From NCBI RefSeq assembly GCF_000834655.1, contig NZ_JXQQ01000069.1:37948-101947 (forward strand): a stretch of 64,000 nucleotides of DNA, read 5' to 3'. The position numbers were made by a program, and so were the translations under genes. This DNA is from Variovorax paradoxus (lineage in GTDB: Bacteria; Pseudomonadota; Gammaproteobacteria; Burkholderiales; Burkholderiaceae_C). The number at the start of each line of letters is the position of its first letter. Within the stretch, counting starts at the first letter, position 1. This document shows, in pieces, positions 50,557-59,328 of this stretch. The notes under the pieces are model-generated. The model was not told the DNA's origin. It saw nothing but the letters and a program-made list of their open reading frames with translations, and ran no database searches.

Positions 50557-52437
50557 ATGAGCACCCTCGCATTGCGCGCTCCTGCCGGCCTCTGGGACCT
50601 GGCGCATCTTCAACCCCGGCTCGATGTCGTGGTGCCCGGCGACACCATTCCCGCGGTCTTCTGGAAGGCCGTCGAACTGCGCGGCGACAAGGTCTGGATG
50701 CGGCAGAAGGAGTTCGGCATCTGGCGCACCTGGACGTGGCGGCAGACCGCCGAGGCGGTGCGAGAGATCGCGGGCGGGCTGCTGGCGCTGGGCTTCGGGC
50801 ATGGCGAGTGCTGCTCGATCCTTTCCAACACCGTCATCGAATGGGTGCTGTGTGACGTGGCCGTGCTCAGTTGCGGGGGCGTCTCGAACGGCATCTACCC
50901 GACCGATGCGGCCTCGCAGGTCACCTACCTGTGCGAAGACTCGCGCACCACCGTGCTCTTCGTGGAAGACGACGAGCAACTGGACAAGGCGCTCGAAGTG
51001 CGTGCGCAGCTGCCGCTCTTGCGCAAGGTGGTCGTGTTCGACATGGAAGGCCTGCGCGAGCTCGACGACCCGGGCGTCATCAGCCTCGATGCGCTGCGCG
51101 CCCTCGGCCGCGAGCACCTGAAGGCCCATCCGCAGGCGCTGGAACAGCGCATCGCCGCATGCCGCGCCGAAGACCTCGCGATCCTCGTCTACACCTCCGG
51201 CACCACCGGCAAGCCCAAGGGCGCGATGCACAGCCACCGCGGGCTGGTCTACACCATGCGGGGCTACAACACGCTGCTCGCGCAGGGCGAGACCGACGAG
51301 CGCATGTGCTTCCTGCCGCTGTGCCACATCGCCGAGCGCATGGGCGGCGAGTACTTCGCGATGTACACCGGCTCGATCCTCAACTTCGTCGAGAACCCCG
51401 AGACGGTGCCCGAGAACGTGCGCGAGATTTCGCCCACGGTGTTCACCGCGGTGCCGCGCGTGTGGGAGAAGTTCTATTCGGGCGTGATGATCGCGCTGAA
51501 GGAAGCGAGCCGCCTGCAGCAGGCCGCCTATCGCTGGAGCATCGGCGTGGGCCAGGAGATTGCCGAGCGCGTGCTGCAGGGCCAGCCGATCGGCGCCGGG
51601 CTGCGCCTGAAGTTCCGCATCGCGCGCTGGTTTGCGCTGAACAACGTGCGCAAGCTCATCGGCATCCACCGTGCGCGATTTCTCGTGACCGGCGCGGCGC
51701 CGATTTCGCCCGACCTCGTGCGCTGGTACCTCGCGCTCGGCGTGCCGATGCTGGAGGTGTGGGGCATGACCGAATCGTGCGGCGCCTCCACCGGTGTGCC
51801 TCCCTCGCGCATCGCACCCGGCTCCATCGGCCCGGCCACCAGCTACAACGAGGTGCGCCTGGACCCAGAGACCGGCGAGATCCTGGTGCGCGGCCCCAAC
51901 GTCTTCATGGGGTACCTCAACCTGCCGGAGAAGACGGCCGAGACCATCGACGCCGACGGCTGGCTGCACACCGGCGACGTCGGGCTGGTCGATGCGGAAG
52001 GGTATTTCCGCATCACCGACCGGATGAAGGACATCATCATCACGGCAGGTGGAAAGAACATCACGCCGAGCGAGCTGGAGAACGAACTCAAGTTCAGCCC
52101 CTACGTCACCGATGCGGTGGTGATCGGCGACAAGAAGCCCTACCTGACGGTGATCGTGATGATCGATCAGGAGAACGTCGAGAAGTTTGCGCAGGACAAC
52201 GACGTGCCGTTCAGCAACTACGAGAGCCTCACGCGTGCGCAGGAGGTGCTGGACCTGATCCAGGGCGAGGTCGACCGCGTCAATGCGAAGTTCGCGCGCG
52301 TGGAGCAGATCAAGAAGTTCTTCCTGCTCGAGACGCAGCTGAGCGCCGAGGACGAGGAGCTCACGCCGACGATGAAGCTCAAGCGCAAGCTGGTGCAGAC
52401 GAAGTACGCAGACCGCATCGAAGCGATGTACAGGTAG
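50557..52437 (+). CDS. Long-chain-fatty-acid/aryl-CoA ligase (AMP-binding, FadD15-like)
   Basis: A 626-residue ANL-superfamily ligase. ATP loop YTSGTTGKPKGAMHSH near residue 212, WGMTESCGAST, the hinge Asp/Arg region GWLHTGDVG...ITDRMKD and the catalytic-lysine segment ITAGGKNITPSELE. The size and the long insert before the hinge match long-chain acyl-CoA synthetases of the FadD15/ACSBG type. It directly follows livF and precedes the binding protein, so it probably traps the imported acid as a CoA thioester. Element A begins on the base after its stop. Confidence 0.92.
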   Translation: MSTLALRAPAGLWDLAHLQPRLDVVVPGDTIPAVFWKAVELRGDKVWMRQKEFGIWRTWTWRQTAEAVREIAGGLLALGFGHGECCSILSNTVIEWVLCDVAVLSCGGVSNGIYPTDAASQVTYLCEDSRTTVLFVEDDEQLDKALEVRAQLPLLRKVVVFDMEGLRELDDPGVISLDALRALGREHLKAHPQALEQRIAACRAEDLAILVYTSGTTGKPKGAMHSHRGLVYTMRGYNTLLAQGETDERMCFLPLCHIAERMGGEYFAMYTGSILNFVENPETVPENVREISPTVFTAVPRVWEKFYSGVMIALKEASRLQQAAYRWSIGVGQEIAERVLQGQPIGAGLRLKFRIARWFALNNVRKLIGIHRARFLVTGAAPISPDLVRWYLALGVPMLEVWGMTESCGASTGVPPSRIAPGSIGPATSYNEVRLDPETGEILVRGPNVFMGYLNLPEKTAETIDADGWLHTGDVGLVDAEGYFRITDRMKDIIITAGGKNITPSELENELKFSPYVTDAVVIGDKKPYLTVIVMIDQENVEKFAQDNDVPFSNYESLTRAQEVLDLIQGEVDRVNAKFARVEQIKKFFLLETQLSAEDEELTPTMKLKRKLVQTKYADRIEAMYR

Positions 52438-52534
52438 GGCTCGCCCCCCAGCGTTCGCGCACTTCGTGTCGCTGCATCAACCCCTGCCGGGGGGGCATCA
52501 CCAGCGGCCCGGCAAAGCCGGTTCCGCGGTGTTC
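52438..52534 (+). repeat. Element A, copy 5
   Basis: Starts on the first base after the ligase TAG with GGCTCGCCCCCCAGCGTTCG, then ACTTCGTGTCGCT, a CCCCTGCC/GGGGGGG hairpin and the CCGGC-AAA-GCCGG stem. With copy 6 it brackets the binding-protein gene in direct orientation. Confidence 0.85.
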
Positions 52535-52584
52535 CCCGAAAGGAGCAGGCAGTGTGTTTTTTCAACAGGTAAGGAGACAACGCA

Positions 52585-53760
52585 ATGACGAAGCCCAAGA
52601 CAGTGACAAAGGTGACGACGCTGGCCGTACTGGGCCTCGCCGCGACGATCGCGTCCGCGCAGCAGCAAGGCGTGAGCAAGGACGAGATCCGCATCGGCAC
52701 GATCCAGGACCTCTCGGGTCCGCTCGCGGGCTTCGGCAAGCAGGCGCGCAACGGCATGCAGCTGCGCGTGGACGAACTCAACGAGCAGGGCAACGTCAAC
52801 GGCCGCAAGCTCAAGCTCTTCGTGGAAGACTCGGGCTACGACCCGAAGAAGGCGGTGCTGGCCGCGCAGAAGCTGGTGAACCAGGAGAAGATTTTCATCA
52901 TGGCCGGCCACATCGGCACGGCGCAGAACATGGCGGCGATGCCGGTGCAGTTCGACAAGAACATCGTCAACTACATGCCCATCACCGCGGCGCGCGAAAT
53001 GTACGAACCGCTCAACCGGCTGAAGTACTCGTTCGCAGCCACCTACTACGACCAGATCCGGCTGGCCCTGCCCAAGATGATCAAGGACAAGGGCGCCAAG
53101 AAGGTCTGCACGATCTACCAGGACGACGAGTTCGGGCTGGAGGTGCAGCGCGGCGCCGAGGCCGGGCTCAAGGCCGCGAACATGGAGTTGACCGAGAAGA
53201 CCTCGTTCAAGCGCGGCGCGACGGACTTCAGCTCGCAGGTCGCGAAGATGAAGGCTGCGAACTGCGATCTCGTGGTGCTCGGCACCATCATCCGCGAGAC
53301 CATCGGCACGGTGGGCGAGTCCCGCAAGACCGGCTTCAACCCGACCTTCATCGGTTCGAGCGCGGCGTACACCGACCTCATCCACAAGCTGGGCGGCAAG
53401 GCGATGGACGGCGTCTACGCGACCATGACGGTGCAAAACCCCTACACCGACGAGCAGTCGCAGCCGCTGCGCTTCTGGGCCAACAAGTACAAGACCAAGT
53501 TCAACGAAGACCCGACGGTGTTCTCGGTTTACGGCTACGTGATCGTCGATTCGTTCATCAAGGCCGCGACCAAGGCGGGGCCGAACCTCACGACCGACAG
53601 CTTCATCAAGGCGATGGACAGCATGACCTTCGAGCCCGACATGTTCGGCAGCCCGAAGAGCAGCTACACGGCCACCAAGCGGCTGGGCAACGAGCAGTCG
53701 CGGCTGTCGCAGATCAAGGACGGGAAGTGGGTCGTCGTCTCTGATTACGTGACGCCGTAA
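52585..53760 (+). CDS. LivK-type ABC substrate-binding protein
   Basis: A 391-residue periplasmic type I binding protein. Sec signal (hydrophobic TLAVLGLAATIASAQ), then DEIRIGTIQDLSGPLAGFGKQARNGM, VNGRKLKLFVEDSGYDP and the hinge-region KVCTIYQDDEFGLEVQRGAE. AAGGAG site before the ATG. The only binding protein adjacent to livHMGF; since an acyl-CoA ligase is co-transcribed, the ligand may be an aromatic or fatty acid rather than an amino acid (inference). Confidence 0.93.
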   Translation: MTKPKTVTKVTTLAVLGLAATIASAQQQGVSKDEIRIGTIQDLSGPLAGFGKQARNGMQLRVDELNEQGNVNGRKLKLFVEDSGYDPKKAVLAAQKLVNQEKIFIMAGHIGTAQNMAAMPVQFDKNIVNYMPITAAREMYEPLNRLKYSFAATYYDQIRLALPKMIKDKGAKKVCTIYQDDEFGLEVQRGAEAGLKAANMELTEKTSFKRGATDFSSQVAKMKAANCDLVVLGTIIRETIGTVGESRKTGFNPTFIGSSAAYTDLIHKLGGKAMDGVYATMTVQNPYTDEQSQPLRFWANKYKTKFNEDPTVFSVYGYVIVDSFIKAATKAGPNLTTDSFIKAMDSMTFEPDMFGSPKSSYTATKRLGNEQSRLSQIKDGKWVVVSDYVTP

Positions 53761-53762
53761 CT

Positions 53763-53859
53763 GGGCGCTCCCCCATGCTTCGCGCACTTCGTGTCGCTTT
53801 GCAAACCCCCTCGCCGGGGACAACACCAGCGGCCCGGCGAAGCCGGTTCCGCGGTGTTC
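53763..53859 (+). repeat. Element A, copy 6
   Basis: Starts 2 bases after the binding-protein TAA (GGGCGCTCCCCCATGCTTCG), with ACTTCGTGTCGCT, a CCCCCTCGCCGGGG hairpin and the CCGGCGAAGCCGG stem closed by ACACC/GGTGT. Direct-repeat partner of copy 5, about 1.3 kb upstream. Confidence 0.85.
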
Positions 53860-53914
53860 CACGATCTGGGCGTGCAGGTTTATATTTGCGGCGAACTCTC
53901 AGCGCGAGCCCGCC

Positions 53915-54376
<462 letters not shown>

Positions 54377-54386
54377 ACTTCTGCGT

Positions 54387-55040
54387 TCAGGCGACCTTCG
54401 ACAGGATCGGGAACAGCTTGCCGAGCCCGTCGGCCATCACCTCGACGGCCAGCGCCGCGAGGATCAGGCCCATCAGCCGCGTCATGATGTTGATGCCTGT
54501 CTTGCCGAGCACGCGCGCGATCGGCTGCGCGAGCGAGAACGCCAGCGCCGTGGCGAGCGCCACCACCACGCCGTAGCCCACCAGCACCGCGAGCTCCCAC
54601 AGGTGCTGCGCCTTGTCGGCGTAGATCACCACGGTGGAGATCGTGGCCGGTCCGGTCAGCAACGGGATGGTGAGCGGCACCACCGCGATGGAGGCGCCCA
54701 TCGAGGCCTTCACTTCGGTGGCGCGCAACTCCTCGACGTTGGTCTTGCTCTCGGCCGGCTTGGCGTTGAGCATCGAGAGCGAACTCATGAGCAGCAACAG
54801 GCCGCCGCCCACCTGGAAGCTCGCGATCGAAATGCCGAAGAAGGACAGCAGCTGCAACCCGAGCAGCGCGCTGACCGCAATGACCACGAACGCGCTGAAG
54901 GCCGACATGCGCACCGTATGGCGGCGTTGCGCATCGCTGTAGCCCTGCGTGTAGTGGATGAAGAAGGGCACGATGGCCAGCGGGTTGACGATGGCCACCA
55001 GCGTGACCAGCGGCTTGATGAGGTCCATCGAGGTGCTCAT
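54387..55040 (-). CDS. MarC family integral membrane protein
   Basis: A 217-residue protein with six hydrophobic segments. LVTLVAIVNPLAIVPFFIHYT at the N-terminus, FQVGGGLLLLMSSLSMLNAK and AVVPLTIPLLTGPATISTVVI are typical of MarC (UPF0056). Despite the name, known MarC proteins do not clearly confer multiple antibiotic resistance; a small-metabolite transport role is suspected. The start lies 2 bases after the SDR stop, so the two genes are probably co-transcribed. Confidence 0.92.
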   Translation of the reverse strand: MSTSMDLIKPLVTLVAIVNPLAIVPFFIHYTQGYSDAQRRHTVRMSAFSAFVVIAVSALLGLQLLSFFGISIASFQVGGGLLLLMSSLSMLNAKPAESKTNVEELRATEVKASMGASIAVVPLTIPLLTGPATISTVVIYADKAQHLWELAVLVGYGVVVALATALAFSLAQPIARVLGKTGINIMTRLMGLILAALAVEVMADGLGKLFPILSKVA

Positions 55041-55042
55041 GT

Positions 55043-55789
55043 CTACCTTCCTCCGGTCACGTCGAGCAGGGCCATGGTCGTGTAGCTCGCTTCGGCCGAA
55101 AGCAGCCAGAGGATGGCGCCCGCTATTTCCTCGGGGCTGCCGGTGCGCTTCATGGGCACGGTGGGGGCGAGTTCGAAGGCGCGGTCGGGCATGCCGCCCG
55201 AGGCGTGGATCTCGGTGTCGATGAGGCCCGGGCGCACCGCGTTGACGCGGATGCCTTCGTCGGCCACTTCCTTGGCCAGGCCGATGGTGAGGGTGTCGAT
55301 GGCAGCCTTGCTGGCCGCGTAGTCGACGTACTGGCCAGGCGAGCCCAGGCGCGCGGCGCCGCTGGAGATGTTGACGATGGCACCGCCCTCGCCGCCGTGC
55401 CTGGTGCTCATGCGGCGCACGGCTTCGCGCGCGCAGACGAAGCTGCCGATCACGTTGATGCGGAACATGCGCTCCAGCCGCGCGACGCTCATCTGGTCGA
55501 CGCGCGCCTGCATGTCGACCACGCCGGCGTTGTTGACCAATGCGGTAAGCCGGCCGAGCTTGGCATCGACCTTCTCGAACATCGAGATCACCTGGGCTTC
55601 GTCGCCCACGTCGGCCTGCACGGCGATGGCGGTGCCGCCGCCGGCGCGGATGGTGCGCACCACCTCGTCGGCCGCCATCGAGTTGCTGGCGTAGTTGACG
55701 GCCACCGCATAGCCGCGCTTCGCTGCAAGCAGGGCAGTGGCGGCGCCGATGCCGCGTCCACCGCCGGTGATGAGTAGCACTGGATTCAA
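55043..55789 (-). CDS. Short-chain dehydrogenase/reductase
   Basis: A 248-residue classical SDR: TGGGRGIG cofactor motif (residues 8-15), NNAG (87-90), catalytic S142/S143, Y157 and K161 (YVDYAASKAA), and RPGLIDT. The basic residues after the glycine motif (KRG, about 24) suit NADP(H). The start is a TTG at 55789, well supported by a consensus AGGAGGT a few bases upstream. Substrate unknown; glucose-1-dehydrogenase/FabG-like. Confidence 0.92.
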   Translation of the reverse strand: MNPVLLITGGGRGIGAATALLAAKRGYAVAVNYASNSMAADEVVRTIRAGGGTAIAVQADVGDEAQVISMFEKVDAKLGRLTALVNNAGVVDMQARVDQMSVARLERMFRINVIGSFVCAREAVRRMSTRHGGEGGAIVNISSGAARLGSPGQYVDYAASKAAIDTLTIGLAKEVADEGIRVNAVRPGLIDTEIHASGGMPDRAFELAPTVPMKRTGSPEEIAGAILWLLSAEASYTTMALLDVTGGR

Positions 55790-55863
55790 AACCTACCTCC
55801 TGCAGAGAAACTGTGTGTCAGTTAAAACCGTCGGCTTGGATTACATCATTCGAGGGCCGGCGC

Positions 55864-55928
55864 ATGAGCGCAGCGCCGGGCCGCCCCAGGCAAGCTCGCA
55901 CCGCAGTGCGAAGCACGGAGGTTACTGA
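55864..55928 (+). repeat. Element B, copy 4
   Basis: 65 bases ending directly at the ATG of the HCCA isomerase gene, with GGAGGT 5 bases before it. TCGCAC/GTGCGA forms a perfect 6-bp stem around CGCA. Because the next gene begins ATGC, not ATGA, the mini-ORF does not stop here and runs on in another frame; the preceding gene is divergent, so this copy is not intercistronic. Confidence 0.8.
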
Positions 55929-56534
55929 ATGCACGCAAGCAAGACGATCGACTACTACTTTGCGCCCCAGAGCCCGTGGACCTTTCTGGGTCATACCCGG
56001 TTCGCGGCGATCGCGGCCGAGGCGGGCGCCACGGTGCGGGTGCGGCCCATCGACATGGGCAGCGTGTTCCCGGTGTCCGGCGGGCTGCCCCTGGGCAAGC
56101 GGGCACCGCAGCGCCAGGCCTACCGGTTGGTGGAGATGGCGCGGTTCTCGCGGCACCTGGGCCTTCCGATGAACACCAAGCCCAAGTTCTTTCCGGTAGC
56201 GGGCGACGACGCGGCGCGGCTCATCATCGCGGCCGACATCCACGACGGCACCGCGGCCGCCATGCGCGTCTGCGCGGCGGTGTTCGCGGCGGTCTGGGTG
56301 CAGGAGCGGAACATCGGCGATCCGAACGTGCTCGAAGCGCTGGTCGTCGAATGCGGCCTGCCCGCCAAGCGCGCGGAGCAATCGCAAAGCCAGGCGGTGC
56401 AGGAGCGCTACGAGGCCTACACGCAGGAGGCCATCGACATCCAGGTGTTCGGTGCGCCGAGCTATGTGATCGATGGCGAGATTTTCTGGGGGCAGGACCG
56501 GCTCGATTTCGTCGAGCGGGCGCTGCGCCAATGA
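55929..56534 (+). CDS. 2-hydroxychromene-2-carboxylate isomerase (DsbA-fold)
   Basis: A 201-residue thioredoxin/DsbA-fold enzyme. The N-terminal YYFAPQSPWTFLGHTRF has the Ser/Pro/Trp pattern that replaces the CXXC in HCCA isomerases (catalytic Ser with glutathione), and the C-terminal VFGAPSYVIDGEIFWGQDRLDF is the standard end of the family. These act in naphthalene-type degradation, but paralogs are common and have other glutathione-dependent roles. Its ribosome site is supplied by element B. The dienelactone hydrolase gene follows after 43 bases. Confidence 0.92.
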   Translation: MHASKTIDYYFAPQSPWTFLGHTRFAAIAAEAGATVRVRPIDMGSVFPVSGGLPLGKRAPQRQAYRLVEMARFSRHLGLPMNTKPKFFPVAGDDAARLIIAADIHDGTAAAMRVCAAVFAAVWVQERNIGDPNVLEALVVECGLPAKRAEQSQSQAVQERYEAYTQEAIDIQVFGAPSYVIDGEIFWGQDRLDFVERALRQ

Positions 56535-56577
56535 CGACAACCTTCCTTATTCAATCGCTATCAGGAGCATGACGAAC

Positions 56578-57261
56578 ATGGGTCAATTCATCGATCTCAC
56601 AGCCAAGGACGGCTTCACCTTTCCCGCCTACGTGGCCGAGCCCGCGGGCAAGCCGCGTGGCGCGGTGGTCGTGGTGCAGGAAATCTTCGGCGTGAACTCG
56701 CACATCCGCTCGGTGGCCGACGGTTATGCGGCCGAGGGGTATCTCGCCGTCGCACCGGCGACCTTCCAGCGCGTGAAGCCCGGCGTCGAGCTGGGCTACA
56801 GCGACGAGGACATGAAGGAGGGCTTCGGCCTGAAGACCGCGGTCGAGGCGCTGCCCGCGCCCGGCGTGCTGCAGGACATCGAGGCGGCCATCGCCTATGC
56901 GTCGAAGGCCGGCAAGGTGGGCATCGTGGGTTATTGCTGGGGCGGTTTGCTGGTCTGGCGTGCCGCGAGCCTGCTGCCGGGGCTGGCGGCCGCGGCGCCT
57001 TACTACGGCGGCGGCATGACTTCGCCCGAAGAAACCGCACGCCAACCCAAGGTGCCGGTGCTGGCGCATTTCGGCAACCAGGACCACTGGATTCCGCTGG
57101 ACACCATCGAGAGCTTCAAGAAAGCGCATCCCGAGGTGGAAGTGCATGTGTATCCGGTCGGCCACGGCTTCAATTGCGACCAGCGCGGCTCGTACGACGC
57201 GGATGCCGCCAAGCTCGCGCGCGAACGCACTCTGGCGTTCTTCGCCAAGCACGTCGGCTGA
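56578..57261 (+). CDS. Dienelactone hydrolase family protein
   Basis: A 227-residue alpha/beta hydrolase with the DLH triad C120 (GYCWGG), D168 (GNQDHW) and H195 (VGHGFN), and the VVVQEIFGVNSHIR element. Known members open dienelactones in chloroaromatic breakdown; many act on other lactones or esters. AGGAG 10 bases before ATG 56578 decides the start over ATG 56569. It is followed by a strong terminator and probably co-transcribed with the isomerase, suggesting a small aromatic-compound module. Confidence 0.92.
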   Translation: MGQFIDLTAKDGFTFPAYVAEPAGKPRGAVVVVQEIFGVNSHIRSVADGYAAEGYLAVAPATFQRVKPGVELGYSDEDMKEGFGLKTAVEALPAPGVLQDIEAAIAYASKAGKVGIVGYCWGGLLVWRAASLLPGLAAAAPYYGGGMTSPEETARQPKVPVLAHFGNQDHWIPLDTIESFKKAHPEVEVHVYPVGHGFNCDQRGSYDADAAKLARERTLAFFAKHVG

Positions 57262-57284
57262 TCCGCGGATCTGCCGATCGATGC

Positions 57285-57317
57285 AAAAAAGCCCGGTTCG
57301 CACCGGGCTTTTTTTCT
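57285..57317. terminator. Bidirectional terminator after the dienelactone hydrolase gene
   Basis: AAAGCCCGGT and ACCGGGCTTT (57288-57313) pair around TCGC, followed by T runs in both directions (TTTTTTT plus strand, TTTTTT minus strand). Serves the hydrolase and the convergent LysR gene. Confidence 0.93.
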
Positions 57318-57320
57318 GTG

Positions 57321-58229
57321 TCACGCCTTCCGTTTGAGGCCTGGTCCGTCGCCCACGCGGGTCTGCAGGAAATCGAGCAGCGCGCGCAGCGCGGCGCTGT
57401 TGTGGCGCCGCTGCAGGTATGCGGCCGAGAGCCACATGTCCTTGCGCGTGTAGTCCTGCAGCACCGGCACGAGCTCGCCGTGCTCGATGTGCGACTGCAC
57501 CAGGATCGAGGGCAGGTAGATCACGCCGAAGCCGCGCATCGCCACCCGGATCAGCGGCGCGCCCTCGGTGCAGTCCATGCGGCTCTTGACGTGCACATCG
57601 AGCGGCTTGCCGCCATCGTCGAAGCGCCACACCGGCTGGGCGCCCAGCAGGGAGTGGGTGAGCGCCTCGTGCCCGGCCAGCTCGCGCGGGTGCTCGGGCT
57701 TGCCGTGCTTCTTCCAGTAGACCGGCGAGGCGCAGACCACCATGTCCATGAGCCGGAGCTTGCGCACGATGAGGTTGGCATCCTCGACGGGGCCGCTGCG
57801 GATGTCGACGTCGATGCCTTCTTCGGCCAGGTCCACGGCGCGGTTGGTCAGCTGCAGGCTGATGCTCACGTCGGGGTAATAGCGCATGAAGTCGGCCAGC
57901 AGGTTGGGAAATTCGCCGTTGCCCATGCCGTGGGGCGCCGAGATCCGCAGGCGCCCGGCCGGCTGGCTGGCGCGATCCTGCAGTTCGGCCTGGGTGAGTT
58001 CGACCATTTCGAGCACCGGCGTGCTGCGATCGAGCAGCAATTGCCCGGCGTCGGTGAGGCTCACGGAGCGCGTGGAGCGGTTCAAAAGCCGCACGCCGAA
58101 GCGGGTTTCGAGCTCGGCCACGTATTTGCTGACCGTGGCCTTGGACATGTCGAGCTTCTTGGCCGCCTGCGAGAAGCTGCCGTGCGAGGCGACCTCGCGG
58201 AAGGTTCTGATCAGATCGAGACTGTCCAT
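57321..58229 (-). CDS. LysR-family regulator
   Basis: A 302-residue LysR protein: HTH in REVASHGSFSQAAKKLDMSKATVSKYVAELE, then an effector domain with DVDIRSGPVEDANLIVRKLR of the CrgA-like subgroup. Divergent across 108 bases from the first of two small secreted-protein genes and convergent with the dienelactone hydrolase; either could be its target. No distinct operator was recognised. Confidence 0.9.
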   Translation of the reverse strand: MDSLDLIRTFREVASHGSFSQAAKKLDMSKATVSKYVAELETRFGVRLLNRSTRSVSLTDAGQLLLDRSTPVLEMVELTQAELQDRASQPAGRLRISAPHGMGNGEFPNLLADFMRYYPDVSISLQLTNRAVDLAEEGIDVDIRSGPVEDANLIVRKLRLMDMVVCASPVYWKKHGKPEHPRELAGHEALTHSLLGAQPVWRFDDGGKPLDVHVKSRMDCTEGAPLIRVAMRGFGVIYLPSILVQSHIEHGELVPVLQDYTRKDMWLSAAYLQRRHNSAALRALLDFLQTRVGDGPGLKRKA

Positions 58230-58337
58230 GTCAAAGAGCCCATTGTTTCCGTTCGAGTAACGCGGTGGTTCGATTCTCCGGCGTTTTCCCCGGGCGACCT
58301 GCGTCACACTCGGTCCACTCGCCGAAGGAGCCGAACC

Positions 58338-58670
58338 ATGAACGCCTCGAACATCATCGCAGTTGCTGCCCTGTCGATCCTGACGGCCGCCGGCGCGCAA
58401 GCACAGGGCTTCGATCCCGTGCAGCCGCTCCAGGCCGTCGGGAGCCGTGCGCAATTGGACGCCGAAGGCGCCGCCGCAGCGCGCCGCGGCAATGTGTACG
58501 GCGACGTGGTGCCACTGCCGCTGACCACGCAACCGAGCCGCCTCGATCGCGCTTCGGTCCACGCGGAGGCGGTTGCCGCCGCCCACGCGCCGAACCAGAA
58601 CCTGGACCGCCGCGCCTTCGCCAACAGCGAAGTGCCGCCGCAGTTGCGAGGGTCGCTGACGGGTCGATAG
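58338..58670 (+). CDS. Small secreted protein, paralog 1
   Basis: A 110-residue precursor with a Sec signal (NIIAVAALSILTAAGAQA). The mature part of about 88 residues is Ala/Gln/Arg-rich and holds two degenerate repeats of a motif R-x-x-V/L-x-A-E-x-x-A-A-A: RAQLDAEGAAAARRGN and RASVHAEAVAAAHAPNQN. The motif recalls DUF4148 proteins, a small exported family common in Burkholderiales, but I am not sure of the match. A terminator follows at once. Confidence 0.78.
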   Translation: MNASNIIAVAALSILTAAGAQAQGFDPVQPLQAVGSRAQLDAEGAAAARRGNVYGDVVPLPLTTQPSRLDRASVHAEAVAAAHAPNQNLDRRAFANSEVPPQLRGSLTGR

Positions 58671-58690
58671 GTCCGGCGCGTCGCGTTTTG

Positions 58691-58729
58691 AAGGGCCGGG
58701 TCCGCGCAGGCGGCCCCGGCCCTTTTTCT
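58691..58729 (+). terminator. Terminator after small secreted protein 1
   Basis: GGGCCGGG (58693-58700) pairs with CCCCGGCCC (58714-58722) around a 13-base loop, followed by TTTTTCTT on the plus strand, about 20 bases past the stop codon. Confidence 0.85.
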
Positions 58730-58885
58730 TGTGCATGCCAATGTGTAGGGATTGTTTCAATAGAGGAAACACGGTGTCTCTGATCCGAGCGTTTTCGGTA
58801 GGGAATTTCGTCTGAAACTCGCCGCACAGGCAAGCGACCGAGCAAGCCTGGTGGACAAACCATCCGACGAACACAAGGAATTGAC

Positions 58886-59254
58886 ATGAAGACCTCGCAC
58901 ATCCTCGCCGCCGCTGCACTGACCCTCCTGGCCGCTACCGGCGCCCAAGCTGAAACCTACCAAGGCGTGAACACCGCCGTCTCGACCAAGAGCCGCGACG
59001 AAGTCAACGCCGAAGCCGTGCGCACCGCAGCGGCTCCGAACCAGAACGTGACCCGCGGTTCGCGCGGCCCGGAAACGGTCGCCGTGTCGAAGGACCGTGC
59101 GATCGTCGAAGCAGAAGCCGTTCGCACCGCCTACGCTCCCGACCAGAACGTGACCTCGGGTTCGCGCGTCAACAGCAAGGTCGTCTCGACGATGACTCAC
59201 CCGATGGACGCACGCGTTCAAGCCCAGCAAGGCACGGGCGCTACTGCCAAGTAA
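58886..59254 (+). CDS. Small secreted protein, paralog 2
   Basis: A 122-residue precursor with a Sec signal (ILAAAALTLLAATGAQA). The mature protein holds two clear copies of one repeat about 38 residues apart: RDEVNAEAVRTAAAPNQNVT and RAIVEAEAVRTAYAPDQNVT, each followed by a Gly-Ser-Arg turn (RGSR, SGSR). It shares signal, repeat and APNQN with the preceding gene, so the two arose by duplication. AAGGA precedes the ATG. It has its own terminator; codon use is strongly biased toward frequent codons, hinting at high expression. Confidence 0.8.
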   Translation: MKTSHILAAAALTLLAATGAQAETYQGVNTAVSTKSRDEVNAEAVRTAAAPNQNVTRGSRGPETVAVSKDRAIVEAEAVRTAYAPDQNVTSGSRVNSKVVSTMTHPMDARVQAQQGTGATAK

Positions 59255-59280
59255 AGAACCCGCCCCTTGGGGCCGTTCTT

Positions 59281-59314
59281 AAAAAAAAGCCACGCGAAAG
59301 CGTGGCTTTTTTTT
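59281..59314. terminator. Bidirectional terminator after small secreted protein 2
   Basis: AAAAGCCACGC and GCGTGGCTTTT (about 59285-59311) pair around GAAA, with A8 before and T8 after. It ends both the secreted-protein gene and the convergent CorA-type gene. Confidence 0.95.
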
Positions 59315-59328
59315 AGTTGGGCGGGCGG

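Noticed and set aside
54387..55040. Calling MarC a multiple-antibiotic-resistance determinant
   Set aside because: The name is historical; established work on MarC does not support such a role.
55790..55863. Possible upstream gene before element B copy 4
   Set aside because: Only 74 bases between the divergent SDR start and the repeat; no ribosome site or coding pattern.
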